This document shows, in pieces, positions 1 to 10,169 of a DNA stretch of 64,000 bases. Positions within the stretch are counted from its first letter, which is position 1; every line of letters starts with the position of its first letter. The stretch is from Splendidivirga corallicola (GTDB lineage: Bacteria > Bacteroidota > Bacteroidia > Cytophagales > Cyclobacteriaceae): positions 434,001-498,000 of the forward strand of contig JAUJEA010000004.1 of NCBI GenBank assembly GCA_030442035.1, in the 5' to 3' direction. The notes beneath the pieces were generated by a model. The model worked only from the letters and a program-made list of their open reading frames with translations, was not told the DNA's origin and searched no databases. The translations under genes and the position numbers were made by a program.

Positions 1-192
1 TGCTTCAGCCCGCTCATGATAATCCCAACAACTCCGGATGATTACATGATCGTAGCGCTTCCAATCAACTGCTTTATCAGACCAAACAACAGGTTCAGCA
101 TGAATACCTTCACGAAGAAACTTCGGTATTAATAACTGGTCTGATCTTGTGAGTTTTGGAAGTTTTTCACAAGTGATGAGTCCAACTTTCAT
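1..192 (-). CDS. ATP-grasp (RimK-like) protein, N-terminal fragment
   Basis: The gene runs off the left edge, so only the first 64 residues are visible; it starts at the ATG at 190-192. It begins MKVGLITCEKLPKL, followed by DQLLIPKFLREGI, EPVVWSDKAVDW and VIIRSCWDYHE. This layout (a beta strand ending in TCE, a D-x-LL-x-P segment, a VxW..VDW stretch, then IRS-x-WDYH) is what I know from the N-terminal substrate-binding domain of the glutathione-synthetase/RimK-like ATP-grasp proteins common in Bacteroidota. The catalytic ATP-grasp part lies outside the window, so the substrate cannot be told. Confidence 0.6.
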   Translation of the reverse strand, partial: MKVGLITCEKLPKLTRSDQLLIPKFLREGIHAEPVVWSDKAVDWKRYDHVIIRSCWDYHERAEA

Positions 193-436
193 ATCAATGA
201 GGCTTAGTTGGAAAATTAAGAAGATGATTAATAAAACAGAAATTTAATCTGAGAACGAATTCAGATAAGGAAGACCCAGTCCATTCGTCATTTGAAATTC
301 GTAATTGATAGTTAATGATCCTTCCCGTTTGAGTGCAAAAAATATAGGCTTCGCTACAGTCTTTTGACAGTTAATCCGTTTGGGATAAAACTTTTTGCCT
401 TATTTATTCATCTTTGGATAAATAAACCCTATAGCC

Positions 437-2833
437 ATGCGTATTTTTCTTATTCTAAGCAACTATTTCAAAACCTCCATTCGAAATATTGCCAAAAACA
501 AAACTTTCACTTTTATCAATGTATTGGGACTGGCCATTAGTATTTCCGTAGGACTTGTGATGATTACATTTATCAGCGAGATAAATGAGTATGATAATTT
601 TCATACAAAATCCGATCGGACCTATCGGGTATTAAATACCTATCAATACATGGAGGAAGATCCTAGTTATTTCGCTTCAACTTCGGCGTTAGCCGGTAGA
701 AAAATTGAAGAATCTGTTCCTGGTATTGAAGCACTAACGCTTATTAGAAGAAACTTTGGAGGAGATTTTGGATTTGATGATCATTGGATACCGCTTAGCG
801 GAATGTGGGCAACGGAGCCTTTCTTTGATATTTTTTCTTTCCAAATGCTCAAAGGAAACCCGGCAACGGCCTTAAAAGAGCCCAACACCATGGTCCTGAC
901 AGAATCGGCGGCCAGGAAAATCTTTGGTGATAAGGACCCGTTGGGCAAATCGATCTTAAGAAATAAAGATGAGGAATTTACCATAACCGGCATCGTGGCA
1001 GATCCTCCTAAGAACTCTTCGTTGCATTTTGAAACCATCGGTTCTTTTGCGACACTTGATGAAAAGGAAAAAGATAATGTCAGGTGGATGAAATGGTCCA
1101 ATATGTGGATGTTCCATGTATACTTATTGCTGGAGGAAAATCAAACTGTTGAAGATGTCCAGGCAGCCTTTGACCAAATAAGTGCAGAGGAAAATGCTAA
1201 AAATGAATATACAAAAATCACCATCAGTCTGCAGGCCTTGGATAATATCATTCCCGGAAGAAATCTGTCAAATGAAATTGGTAAATCAATGGATAGCGAT
1301 CTATTGTGGATGATCACCGCACTTTCATTTGTAGTGATCATCTCTGCCTGTTTTAATTATACCAATCTCTCCATTGCTCGAGCCTTGAGACGTTCGAAAG
1401 AAGTGGGTATAAGAAAGGTAATGGGCGCTTCCAGAGGTCAGGTTTTTGTTCAGTTTATTTTGGAAGCAGTGATCATAGCATTATTATCATTAATGCTGGC
1501 AATAGGTCTGTTTCATTTTATCAAACCCGGTTTTCTTTCTTTGGACACTTTTGTGCAGGATCTTGTGGCCATGAACATTACAGGGAACATTGCTGTTAAG
1601 TTCGTTTTACTGGCGGTGATCACCGGAATGATGGCTGGATTTTTTCCGGCAATATTTTTCTCAAGATTAAACCCACAAGCTGTATTAAAGGACAATTCGA
1701 TCAAACTTTTTAAAAATATAGGTATCAGGAAATTGTTGATCATTTTTCAATTTACACTTTCATTGATGTTTATTGTGGCAGCGACCATTCAATACAATCA
1801 ATACCGTTATTCATTGTCTTTTGACCTTGGATATAATACGGAGAATATATTGAACTTGAGACTCCAGGGCAATGAAATGGAGATAGTTGAAAATGAGTTG
1901 AGACAGTTGCCTGAGGTTACTACGTTATCTTCATCTCTGATGATTACGAGTGTGGGAAGTTATTATGGAGAAAACCTGAAATACAAAGATCCCCAGGATT
2001 CTGCTTCTTGCTATTTTAACACAGTCGATGAGAACTATTTGCCGCTCCATGGCCATAAGTTTCTGGCAGGAGGCAATTTTACACAGCGGGCAGATGATTC
2101 ATTGAAGGTTCAGGTTATTGTCAATCAAAAAGTATTGGAGCGTTTTGATATGCCTAAGGGAGAAAAAGCAATTGGGGAGATACTTGAGTTTGGAGACAGA
2201 GAAGCCGAAGTGGTGGGTGTCCTGAAGGATTTCCATTACGGAACGTTGGAAAGTGACATAAAACCTTTCCTTTTTAGTTATGGAAAAGAAGAAGCTGATT
2301 ATCTGAACATAAAGTTAGTCTCTGGTGACATGTTAGCTACTATGGATAAGATAGAATCCATATGGAAAAAAATTGATCCTATACATCCTATCCGGGCTAC
2401 CTTCTATGACGATCGTATTCAGGACACTTATTCGGAGTTGGTGGTCATGGTACGGATCATTGGCTTCCTGGCCTTTCTGGCCATTACCATAGCGGTAATG
2501 GGGCTTTTGGGAATGGTGATGTTCACAACAGAAACCAGGCTGAAGGAAATAAGCATTCGTAAGGTGCTTGGTGCTTCCGAAGGCAAACTGATCGTTTTGA
2601 TTGGACGAGGGTTTGTTTGGTTGCTGTTTATCTCGGCCCTGGTGGCCATTCCTGCCACATACTATTTATTTGATACCTATGTTTTTGATGGTATTACCTA
2701 TAGAGCCCCCATTGGTATAATGGAGCTTTTCTCCGGAACAGCATTGGTATTCATGATTGCTTTATTGGCTGTTGGGACACAAACGATTATGGCAGCCCGT
2801 ACAAATCCCGCTACTACTTTAAGAAACGAGTAA
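437..2833 (+). CDS. ABC transporter permease, MacB/FtsX type
   Basis: A 798-residue inner-membrane protein with the duplicated layout of Bacteroidota FtsX-type permeases. An N-terminal transmembrane segment (about residues 23-45, in VLGLAISISVGLVMITF) is followed by a periplasmic MacB-type domain to about 280 and an FtsX unit of three helices (about 290-410). A second MacB/FtsX unit begins near residue 430 and ends with three helices (about 670-798). The cytoplasmic coupling motifs are clear: SKEVGIRKVMGASRGQV in the first unit and LKEISIRKVLGASEGKL in the second. No ATPase gene adjoins it in the window, as is usual for these orphan permeases. The substrate is unknown; the family exports lipoproteins, peptides or drugs, or acts mechanically on envelope enzymes. 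Confidence 0.9.
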   Translation: MRIFLILSNYFKTSIRNIAKNKTFTFINVLGLAISISVGLVMITFISEINEYDNFHTKSDRTYRVLNTYQYMEEDPSYFASTSALAGRKIEESVPGIEALTLIRRNFGGDFGFDDHWIPLSGMWATEPFFDIFSFQMLKGNPATALKEPNTMVLTESAARKIFGDKDPLGKSILRNKDEEFTITGIVADPPKNSSLHFETIGSFATLDEKEKDNVRWMKWSNMWMFHVYLLLEENQTVEDVQAAFDQISAEENAKNEYTKITISLQALDNIIPGRNLSNEIGKSMDSDLLWMITALSFVVIISACFNYTNLSIARALRRSKEVGIRKVMGASRGQVFVQFILEAVIIALLSLMLAIGLFHFIKPGFLSLDTFVQDLVAMNITGNIAVKFVLLAVITGMMAGFFPAIFFSRLNPQAVLKDNSIKLFKNIGIRKLLIIFQFTLSLMFIVAATIQYNQYRYSLSFDLGYNTENILNLRLQGNEMEIVENELRQLPEVTTLSSSLMITSVGSYYGENLKYKDPQDSASCYFNTVDENYLPLHGHKFLAGGNFTQRADDSLKVQVIVNQKVLERFDMPKGEKAIGEILEFGDREAEVVGVLKDFHYGTLESDIKPFLFSYGKEEADYLNIKLVSGDMLATMDKIESIWKKIDPIHPIRATFYDDRIQDTYSELVVMVRIIGFLAFLAITIAVMGLLGMVMFTTETRLKEISIRKVLGASEGKLIVLIGRGFVWLLFISALVAIPATYYLFDTYVFDGITYRAPIGIMELFSGTALVFMIALLAVGTQTIMAARTNPATTLRNE

Positions 2834-2857
2834 CCCAGTTTAATTCTAAAACCAAGA

Positions 2858-4300
2858 CTATGAGGCCCGGTGGACACGCTGGGCCTCATAAAATTCATCA
2901 ATACAGTTTATGGCTTTATTCAATATTTCTTCATCAGTATAAGGATTGAGTGCCAGGTATTTAAGCCATTGTTCCCCTTTTATTGTTTGAATAGAAAAGT
3001 AATAACCTTTTTTTAGAATGTATTGCTGAAGCGTTTTCACAGAATCTTTGATATAACCGTTTCTGATCCTGAATAGGACAGAATTTGTTTTGGCGTCAGC
3101 AAATTTGATTAGATAATCCCGTTCATCAATCATTTTTTCCAGATAAAAAGCCAGCTCAAAAGTTTTATCAATTAGCCTGGCATAGTTTGTCCGTCCCAGG
3201 TGTCTCAAGGAAAGCCATAGCTTTAGTATATCTGTGGATCTGCTCCCCTGGATTGAAATTTCCCCCAGGCTATTATAATGCTGGCTGTCATTGGAATAAT
3301 ATGGCATTTCCATCCTGAAAAAATTGATATATTTTTTATATTCCTTCAAAAATAGCATGGAACTTGTCTTTGCTACACTCATCCATTTTTGGGCATTGAA
3401 TGTAACTGAATCCGCTCGTTCAATGCCATCAAGTAGGTGAGCATATTTTTCTGAAAGAATGGCGGCACCCCCATACACAGCATCCGCATGTAACCAAAGA
3501 TCATAGCGCTGACATAGTTTTGCAATGTCCTTTATAGGATCAATAGAACCTGCAATGGTTGTCCCTAACGTTGCCACAACCAGGAAAGGCCGATGTCCTT
3601 TTTCGAAGTGGTATCGGATACGCTCTTCAAGCTGTTCAACGGACATTTCACCTTGTTCATTAATGGCTATTTTTTCTACATTTGCTGCACCCAAACCCAA
3701 CACATTCGCATTTTTAACAATAGAATTATGTGCCAGTTCGGAAGTGAATAGTATGGGTTTTGCATTTAGTCTGGTGAGATCACCATCGGGCAAATTAAGC
3801 TTATAATTCCTGGCAATGGTCATAGCATGGAGATTGGTGAGGGAACCACCGGAGGCCATAAGCCCCCCGGCGTTATCGCCTAATTTGAACAAATCAGCGA
3901 ACTCCTTTAAGATGTGATGTTCCATACGGGTAAAAACCGGGGACATCTCCAAACCAAGCATATTATTATTTAATGCTGCCAAAGAAGTAGTGCCTAAAAT
4001 AGAAGCAGTGGTAGGGGCATTGTCCATATGCCCAATGTATTTTGGCGAAATATGATTTGCTGAATAGCTGAAAATTTTTTTAAGATCATCAATTAGTTGA
4101 TCATTGGAAGTACCTTCCCCGGGAAAAGTAAAAAGATCAAGTAGTTCATCTTGAAATGATGGAATGAGCTCCCGCTCTGTGGTATTGGCATAATGCGCCA
4201 AAATGATCTCTTTTACTTGATCAAACAGCACTGCTATTTCCTTGTGATTTTCACTGTATGGTGAAATAAAAGCTGTATTCGGTAAATGATTCGTAGCCAT
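2858..4300 (-). CDS. PLP-dependent group II decarboxylase family protein
   Basis: A 480-residue cytoplasmic fold-type I PLP enzyme of the group II decarboxylase family (aromatic-L-amino-acid, glutamate and diaminobutyrate decarboxylases). Visible landmarks are GGLMASGGSLTNLHAM (about 145-160), the phosphate-binding Gly/Ser region; ELAHNSIVKN (about 188-197), where the ring-stacking His normally sits; LHADAVYGG (about 270-278), whose Asp pairs with the pyridine N; and FNAQKWM (301-307), where Lys305 should form the Schiff base. The usual motif is NPHKW; here it is NAQKW, so the His before the Lys is Gln. That variant and the lack of a pathway neighbour leave the substrate open. Length is normal. 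Divergent from the gene starting at 4578. Confidence 0.85.
   Translation of the reverse strand: MATNHLPNTAFISPYSENHKEIAVLFDQVKEIILAHYANTTERELIPSFQDELLDLFTFPGEGTSNDQLIDDLKKIFSYSANHISPKYIGHMDNAPTTASILGTTSLAALNNNMLGLEMSPVFTRMEHHILKEFADLFKLGDNAGGLMASGGSLTNLHAMTIARNYKLNLPDGDLTRLNAKPILFTSELAHNSIVKNANVLGLGAANVEKIAINEQGEMSVEQLEERIRYHFEKGHRPFLVVATLGTTIAGSIDPIKDIAKLCQRYDLWLHADAVYGGAAILSEKYAHLLDGIERADSVTFNAQKWMSVAKTSSMLFLKEYKKYINFFRMEMPYYSNDSQHYNSLGEISIQGSRSTDILKLWLSLRHLGRTNYARLIDKTFELAFYLEKMIDERDYLIKFADAKTNSVLFRIRNGYIKDSVKTLQQYILKKGYYFSIQTIKGEQWLKYLALNPYTDEEILNKAINCIDEFYEAQRVHRAS
2859..2890. terminator. Perfect 10-bp hairpin at the convergent 3' ends
   Basis: TATGAGGCCC (2859-2868) pairs perfectly with GGGCCTCATA (2881-2890) around a 12-nt loop. 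It lies between the permease (stop at 2833) and the converging decarboxylase, and it overlaps that gene's last codons and stop. In the minus direction it is followed by a weak T tract (GTCTTGGTTTT). On the plus strand no T tract follows. It is probably the decarboxylase terminator; the stem is certain, the function inferred. Confidence 0.55.
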
Positions 4301-4577
4301 ATGAATGAATTTTCCAGAAACCGAATCTACAAACTCTTTTGGTATTAATAAAATGAAATGTTTTTGTTGTTTTGATGAAATCTATTCATGTTGAAAATTG
4401 TGTTGTACTTATCAACATAATACTCACTTGCTCTCTGTTAATGTCCAGGGACAGCTCATTGGTACTATTTTAAGATTTTAGCCTGACTATGATATAAATT
4501 CAACTTTATGGTTCGATTTTGTGTTATAAAGCATTAGATTAGAAAGAATAATCTTGCATCAATCAAATCTTTCTCCT

Positions 4578-7500
4578 ATGAATAGAAATATACTGATCCC
4601 TGCGTTGATCTTTTTTGGCTTGTTAATTAATGAATCTGTTTTTGCCCAAATGGATTTTGAAGCTTTCCAGTACAGATGCCTCGGACCCTCAAGGGGTGGC
4701 CGTGTGACTGCTGTGGCTGGAGTGAGGACAGAACCAGGTACCTTCTATTCCGGAGCCACAGGTGGTGGAGTATGGAAAACGCAAGACTATGGAACAAGCT
4801 GGCAAAATGTATCCGATGGTTTTTTTGAAACACCTTCGATAGGAGATATAGCAGTTGCTCAGAATGATCCGAACATCGTTTATGTTGGAACGGGATCTGA
4901 CGGACTAAGAAGCAATGTTATAGCAGGAAAAGGCATGTATAAATCGGTAGATGGCGGTGAGACCTGGGAGCATATTGGATTACGGAATGTGGGACAAATC
5001 GGAGCTGTCGAAATTCATCCGGATAATCATAACATTGTCTACGTCGCTGCTATTGGACAGGCCTTTAATGAAAATCCTGAAAGGGGTGTTTATAAAACTT
5101 CCGATGGAGGGGCAACCTGGGAGAAAGTTTTGTTTATATCCAGCAAGGTTGGTTTTTCCGATATTGAGCTTTTGCCCGGTAACCCTGAAATTGTTTATGC
5201 AACTGCCTGGAAGGCCGAAAGAAAGCCCTGGACCATCATTAGTGGAGGGAAGAGCGAGGAAAGTGGAATTTATAAATCCATGGATGGAGGTAAAAAATGG
5301 AAAAAACTTGAGAACGGATTACCCAATGATCTGGTTGGAAAAATTGATTTAGGTATTAGTGCGGCCAATTCAAGTGTCCTTTATGCTTTGGTCGAAGCAC
5401 CAGAAGGAAAGGGGAGAGGCCTTTACCGGTCTGATGATCAGGGAGGAAGCTTTAAATTGGTTTCAAGTAAAAAAGAGTTAACCACACGTCCGTTCTATTA
5501 TACCAATGTGGAGGTTGATCCAAAAGATCCTGATGTCGTGTATGTAATGGCCACCGGCTATTTTAAATCCAAAGATGGAGGAAAGACCTGGAAGAATATG
5601 AATCCTCCGCATGGAGATAATCATGATATGTGGATCAATCCGGATAATCCACAATTATTCATACAAGCCAATGATGGAGGTGCCAATGTTACACACAATG
5701 GAGGTAAAACCTGGTCAACGCAATTCAATCAGCCCACTGCTGAGATCTACCAGGTGGAAGTAGATGATCAATACCCTTATTGGTTATATGGCGGGCAGCA
5801 AGATAACTACACCACTATTTCAGTTCCCAGTTTAGCACCATATGGTATTCAGGCTTCCGGAATAGGTTGGATCATTAATACCGGAGGATGTGAAACTGGT
5901 CCCGCTGTTCCAAAACCCGGAGATCCCAATATTGTTTATGCCAATTGCAAAGGACGGTTTAGCGTCTATGATAAAAGGACAGGTACTGAAAAAAGATATG
6001 ATGTTGGGGCGGCAAATATGTATGGCCACAATCCCAAAGATCTGAAATTTCGCTTCCAGCGTGTTTCACCTATTCATGTATCCCCACATGATCCCAATAT
6101 AATCTATCACACTTCTCAATATGTGCATAAAACAACTGATGAAGGTAAAACATGGGAGATCATTTCTCCTGACCTTACAGCTTTTGAGGAAGATAAACAG
6201 GTTATATCCGGGAGTCCTATAACGAGAGATATTACCGGTGAGGAGTTTTACAGCACCATCTATGCCATCCGTGAGTCAAGTCTTGAGAAGGGTACGATTT
6301 GGGTAGGGTCGAATGATGGCTTGGTACATGTAACGAGGGATGGTGGTGAAAACTGGCAAAATGTAACTCCCAAATCTTTGTTGAAAGGTGGGAGAGTAGA
6401 CGCCGTAGAACCATCTCATCATAATCCGGCAAAAGCCTATATTTCTGTATTGAGGTATCAATTGGGTGATTGGAAACCATATGTTTACAAAACTGACAAT
6501 TATGGCCGTTCGTGGCAATTATTGACCTCGGGGAGAAATGGGATTCCTTATGATGAACCTACAAGGGTGGTTAGAGAGGATCCGGACAAGGAAGGACTGC
6601 TTTATGTGGGGACCGAATATGGATTGTATGTTTCACTGAATGATGGACAAAACTGGCAATCCTTTCAACAAAACCTACCGGTAACCCCTATTACGGATAT
6701 AAAAATACATCGAAAGGATCTTGTAATTTCAACCATGGGAAGGTCCTTTTGGGTTTTGGATGATATCAGTGCCTTGCATCGGGAGGCGATCATGAATTCC
6801 AACGAGGTCACACTCTTCAAACCAAGAGATACGTATCGCTATCGGTATCCGAAGGTTAGTGGAGGAAACGGAACCTTTCCACAATATCCCAGGCCTTCGG
6901 TGATCATTAATTATTTCCTGCCTGAGGATAGTAAGAAGCCTGTTCGTTTGGACATCCTGAAAAAAGATGGAACAGTGGTCAATACCTATTTTAGTGACAG
7001 TAGTGACAGTAGTGACAGCAAGATGAAACCACAGGTGATTGAAGATATGTCAACCAATTCAATTACATACCTGATTGCAGAGGATCTTAAATCAGCTAAA
7101 GGAATGCACCGTTTCCATTGGGATATGAGACATACCGGGCCCTGGAGTGATCAGGAAAACCGGCGTTATAAGAACGGTCCCATGGCTGCTCCCGGCAATT
7201 ATACAGTGCGGTTGAGTGTTGGAGATATCGTCAGGGAATATGATTTCCAGTTGATAGTTGATCCACGTATAATTGAGGGAGGGACTTCACTTAACGATAT
7301 CACAGCACAGGAGCGATTTGGCCTGAAACTGGTGAGTTTGTTAAGTGATGCAAGGAAGTTCGCTGATGTGCTATCTGCAGAACAAGGGAAACTAAGCAAA
7401 AAGAAGAAAGAATCCCTGCTTTCCGATGAAGAAGGGAAGCGGCTGGCCTACATTGAAAAACTGCTCAAAGAACTGATAACAAAAGATGGGACCTATGAGC

Positions 7501-7661
7501 AACCCATGCTTATTGATCAGATCAGTTATTTGTACAATTTAAGTAATGGAGCAGATCAATTGCCAGGTAAAGATGCGACCGATCGCTATGCAGAGCTCAA
7601 TGAAATGTTTCAAAAATTACAAACTTCTGTGCGGTTTGGACCTGCTCCGGTATCAGATTAA
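4578..7661 (+). CDS. Secreted Asp-box (BNR/VPS10-like) propeller protein
   Basis: The reading frame is open from a TTG at 4554, but the ATG at 4578 gives a clean signal peptide (MNRNILIPALIFFGLLIN... ending SVFAQ), so I start it there (about 1027 residues). The body is a series of about eleven Asp-box (BNR) repeats, S/T-x-D-x-G-x-T/S-W, for example KTQDYGTSWQ, KSVDGGETWE, KTSDGGATWE, KSKDGGKTWK, VTRDGGENWQ and KTDNYGRSWQ. This fits two beta propellers of the sortilin/VPS10 or xyloglucanase-like type. The last 300 residues look like an Ig-like region and a helical tail. Such proteins are annotated as BNR glycosyl hydrolases, but no sialidase or GH74 catalytic residues can be confirmed by eye. 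Role unknown; probably periplasmic or surface. Confidence 0.8.
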   Translation: MNRNILIPALIFFGLLINESVFAQMDFEAFQYRCLGPSRGGRVTAVAGVRTEPGTFYSGATGGGVWKTQDYGTSWQNVSDGFFETPSIGDIAVAQNDPNIVYVGTGSDGLRSNVIAGKGMYKSVDGGETWEHIGLRNVGQIGAVEIHPDNHNIVYVAAIGQAFNENPERGVYKTSDGGATWEKVLFISSKVGFSDIELLPGNPEIVYATAWKAERKPWTIISGGKSEESGIYKSMDGGKKWKKLENGLPNDLVGKIDLGISAANSSVLYALVEAPEGKGRGLYRSDDQGGSFKLVSSKKELTTRPFYYTNVEVDPKDPDVVYVMATGYFKSKDGGKTWKNMNPPHGDNHDMWINPDNPQLFIQANDGGANVTHNGGKTWSTQFNQPTAEIYQVEVDDQYPYWLYGGQQDNYTTISVPSLAPYGIQASGIGWIINTGGCETGPAVPKPGDPNIVYANCKGRFSVYDKRTGTEKRYDVGAANMYGHNPKDLKFRFQRVSPIHVSPHDPNIIYHTSQYVHKTTDEGKTWEIISPDLTAFEEDKQVISGSPITRDITGEEFYSTIYAIRESSLEKGTIWVGSNDGLVHVTRDGGENWQNVTPKSLLKGGRVDAVEPSHHNPAKAYISVLRYQLGDWKPYVYKTDNYGRSWQLLTSGRNGIPYDEPTRVVREDPDKEGLLYVGTEYGLYVSLNDGQNWQSFQQNLPVTPITDIKIHRKDLVISTMGRSFWVLDDISALHREAIMNSNEVTLFKPRDTYRYRYPKVSGGNGTFPQYPRPSVIINYFLPEDSKKPVRLDILKKDGTVVNTYFSDSSDSSDSKMKPQVIEDMSTNSITYLIAEDLKSAKGMHRFHWDMRHTGPWSDQENRRYKNGPMAAPGNYTVRLSVGDIVREYDFQLIVDPRIIEGGTSLNDITAQERFGLKLVSLLSDARKFADVLSAEQGKLSKKKKESLLSDEEGKRLAYIEKLLKELITKDGTYEQPMLIDQISYLYNLSNGADQLPGKDATDRYAELNEMFQKLQTSVRFGPAPVSD
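6993..7019 (+). repeat. Three copies of a 9-bp in-frame microrepeat
   Basis: AGTGACAGT occurs three times in a row (the last ends in C), coding Ser-Asp-Ser three times between the propeller and the C-terminal part of the BNR protein. It preserves the frame and probably varies in copy number between strains. It sits in what looks like an inter-domain linker. Confidence 0.85.
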
Positions 7662-8131
7662 AACGAAACCTTCAATTTTTATCCAAACTCGTAAATACAA
7701 TTTGGCACTTTTCAGTAGAGTGTGCATGCTTAAAACTAGGTAGATCACTTATTCTGTCCGTTAGATCACCCTCGATGAAATGACAAATCGAAAATAAAGA
7801 GCACGTGATTTTGTAAGTAATTGATGGCAAAATCATCAATCCTTGGTCAATGTGATTGTTTGTAGCAGATTGTTAAAAATATGTTCCTACATGTAATTTG
7901 AAATAATTTTACTTTCTTGGTGGCCTGAGCGTATTTTTGACCTTTTACCTAAGGCTTCGGAACTATAAGGATACAGATGTAAGTTTTTTTTCTTTGGTTT
8001 TGCGGAAAGAATTTAAATCATAAGCTTCTTTGTAAAACAATAAAGCCTGGCCTGACTAATTATTCAATTGTTTCCCCCTTTCTCCTCGATTGGATTGAAT
8101 AACTGTTTTTCAACAAACAAAACTAAAAGTC
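7662..8131. other. 470-bp intergenic region, no gene seen
   Basis: No convincing ORF. There is an 8-bp inverted repeat TGATTTTG (7806-7813) / CAAAATCA (7828-7835) with a 14-nt loop and no T tract. The region presumably holds the promoter of the TonB-dependent receptor at 8132, but I cannot place a good -33/-7 pair. Confidence 0.4.
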
Positions 8132-10111
8132 ATGGTGAAATCTTTAAAGTACACATTATCAATTATTTTCTCATTTATTATTTGCTATTCGCAAGGACAA
8201 GATGCTACCTCTGAAAAAGAAGACTATTGGGATCTTTCCCTGGATGAATTGATGAATCTAGAAGTTAGTACCGCATCAAAGAGTATTGAAGGTATTAACG
8301 ATGCCCCCGGGATAATAACAGTTATCACTTCTGATGAGATTAAAAGTTTTGGAGGAATGAATCTCGTGGATGTCCTGGAAAGGGTGCCCGGGCTGGTGCC
8401 TATGAGTTCTTATTTTTTCGCACACAATATGTTGTCGGTGAGGGGTGATCTCCCCAATCATAACGATTCTCATACATTGATCTTGATTAATGGAAGGCCC
8501 GTTCGGTTTAGTCGAACAGGAGGGTTAAATAACACGATATTTACATCTTTTCCTCTAAAATTGATTGACAGGATTGAGGTAGTAAGAGGTCCCGGGTCGG
8601 TCTTGTATGGTTCTAACGCTTACTCCGGTGTTATTAATATCATCACAAAGTCGGAAGAGAAAAATTTCATTGACGCTTCAATTGGTTATGGGGCCTATGG
8701 AACTTTAACCGGCGATTTGACTTATTCTCATTTATTCGGAAAGGATCTTAAGCTGCATGCAGGTTTAAATTATTTCAATGAAGATGGATGGGAGCAAAAT
8801 GTTGTTGATGAATTTGGTAATACCCAGTCAGCATCAACTTCTGAAAGAAATATGGGGCTAATGGCTGGTTTGGCATATAAAGGGCTTACATTGAATACAT
8901 TGTTTACCGATTCCGATCTTGCTTCACTGGGTTTTATACCAAAATGGCCCATGGATGTATCCGAAGTAAATCTTCAAATGATTGATTTAGGGTATAACTG
9001 GAAGCTCAAGCCATCCCTTAGTATGAATTTTAATGCAACATACAATGGTTACAATTGGACCTATCCGGTAGATCGACCGGGATCCACGCCTGAAAATATC
9101 ACAAATTCCATTAACACAACAAATGATTATCTTTTTGAGTTTAGTGCTTCAAAGAAATTCAAAGATAATGTCAACCTAATCCTTGGTGGAACCGGATACT
9201 CTCTGAATGGAGTTGAACCTGATGATTATTCACTTTTCTGGTGGAATGTTTATTTTCAAAGTGATATCAAAATTACGGATAACATAAAGCTGATTGCCGG
9301 AGGGCAATTCAATAAACCTGAAACCAGTGATTTGGATTTCGTACCAAGATTAGGAGCAGTGGTCTCTGTGAATGATCAATTGGGAATCAAAGCACTATAT
9401 AGCCAGGCTTTCAGAAGCCCCTACTATGTTGAATCATTTGTTGCTATTCCTAATGTGTTAATGGGAAATGCTGACCTGAAACCCGAAAAGGTCAAGAGTT
9501 TTGATTTTCAGGTTTATTACAATACAGAAAAATTTCAATCAAACATCTCTGTTTTTCGAAATAAGCAGGAAGACCTGATCAATAGGGTGGCTGTGCAGGG
9601 AGAGACTTTTCAAACATTCGATAACGATGGTGAGAGGTTGATTATGGGGCTTGAATTTGAGTCGAAATATGTTCCATCCTCAAAACTTTTGATCTCTTCA
9701 GCGTTTACTTATACCAAGAATGAAGATGGAAATGGCGTAGAGGGATCGACCTTTGCCCCGGCATTCACTGCAAAACTTGGAGCTTCCTATAAGCTTACTG
9801 ATGGATTTAATGTGGGAATATTTAACACCTATGTGAGTGAGTTTGGGAAGATAAGTGTTATAAATCCCGGTGTTAACGAGGTAAATCCTGAGGCCGATGG
9901 TTATAATTTATTGTCAGCCAATCTTACACTAAATGTCGGACAATTGTTCAATGCGACTAAATTGACAAATTTTGGAATAGATATTTATGCCTCCAATATT
10001 TTGGACAAAGATGTTTTCATACCTGAAACAACAAGAAAGAGGATCAATACGATCCAGTACAGAGGAGGAGCTGCATTGTATGCAAAATTAACCTATAGAT
10101 TGCAAAAATAG
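8132..10111 (+). CDS. TonB-dependent outer-membrane receptor
   Basis: A 659-residue receptor with a signal peptide (cleavage near residues 20-23, SQGQ). A short DLSLDELMNLEVSTASK segment follows; this motif leads many small TonB-dependent receptors in the Bacteroidota. The plug domain covers about residues 50-165 (APGIITVITSDEI, VLERVPGLVP, RIEVVRGPGSVLYGSNAYSG, VINIITK), and the rest is a 22-strand beta barrel with aromatic-rich strands to the C-terminus (LTYRLQK). It lacks the N-terminal carboxypeptidase-like domain of SusC and has no SusD partner, so it resembles siderophore, cobalamin or metal receptors more than glycan importers. The ligand cannot be told. It stands alone between intergenic regions. 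Confidence 0.9.
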   Translation: MVKSLKYTLSIIFSFIICYSQGQDATSEKEDYWDLSLDELMNLEVSTASKSIEGINDAPGIITVITSDEIKSFGGMNLVDVLERVPGLVPMSSYFFAHNMLSVRGDLPNHNDSHTLILINGRPVRFSRTGGLNNTIFTSFPLKLIDRIEVVRGPGSVLYGSNAYSGVINIITKSEEKNFIDASIGYGAYGTLTGDLTYSHLFGKDLKLHAGLNYFNEDGWEQNVVDEFGNTQSASTSERNMGLMAGLAYKGLTLNTLFTDSDLASLGFIPKWPMDVSEVNLQMIDLGYNWKLKPSLSMNFNATYNGYNWTYPVDRPGSTPENITNSINTTNDYLFEFSASKKFKDNVNLILGGTGYSLNGVEPDDYSLFWWNVYFQSDIKITDNIKLIAGGQFNKPETSDLDFVPRLGAVVSVNDQLGIKALYSQAFRSPYYVESFVAIPNVLMGNADLKPEKVKSFDFQVYYNTEKFQSNISVFRNKQEDLINRVAVQGETFQTFDNDGERLIMGLEFESKYVPSSKLLISSAFTYTKNEDGNGVEGSTFAPAFTAKLGASYKLTDGFNVGIFNTYVSEFGKISVINPGVNEVNPEADGYNLLSANLTLNVGQLFNATKLTNFGIDIYASNILDKDVFIPETTRKRINTIQYRGGAALYAKLTYRLQK

Positions 10112-10169
10112 ATATACTATATGACGGTCCGTTAGATTTGGCGGCTCTTTATTATAGCTTCTCAGGGTT

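Noticed and set aside
4388-4418. 7-bp inverted repeat ATGTTGA / TCAACAT upstream of the decarboxylase
   Set aside because: Short and in AT-rich DNA; not enough to call an operator.
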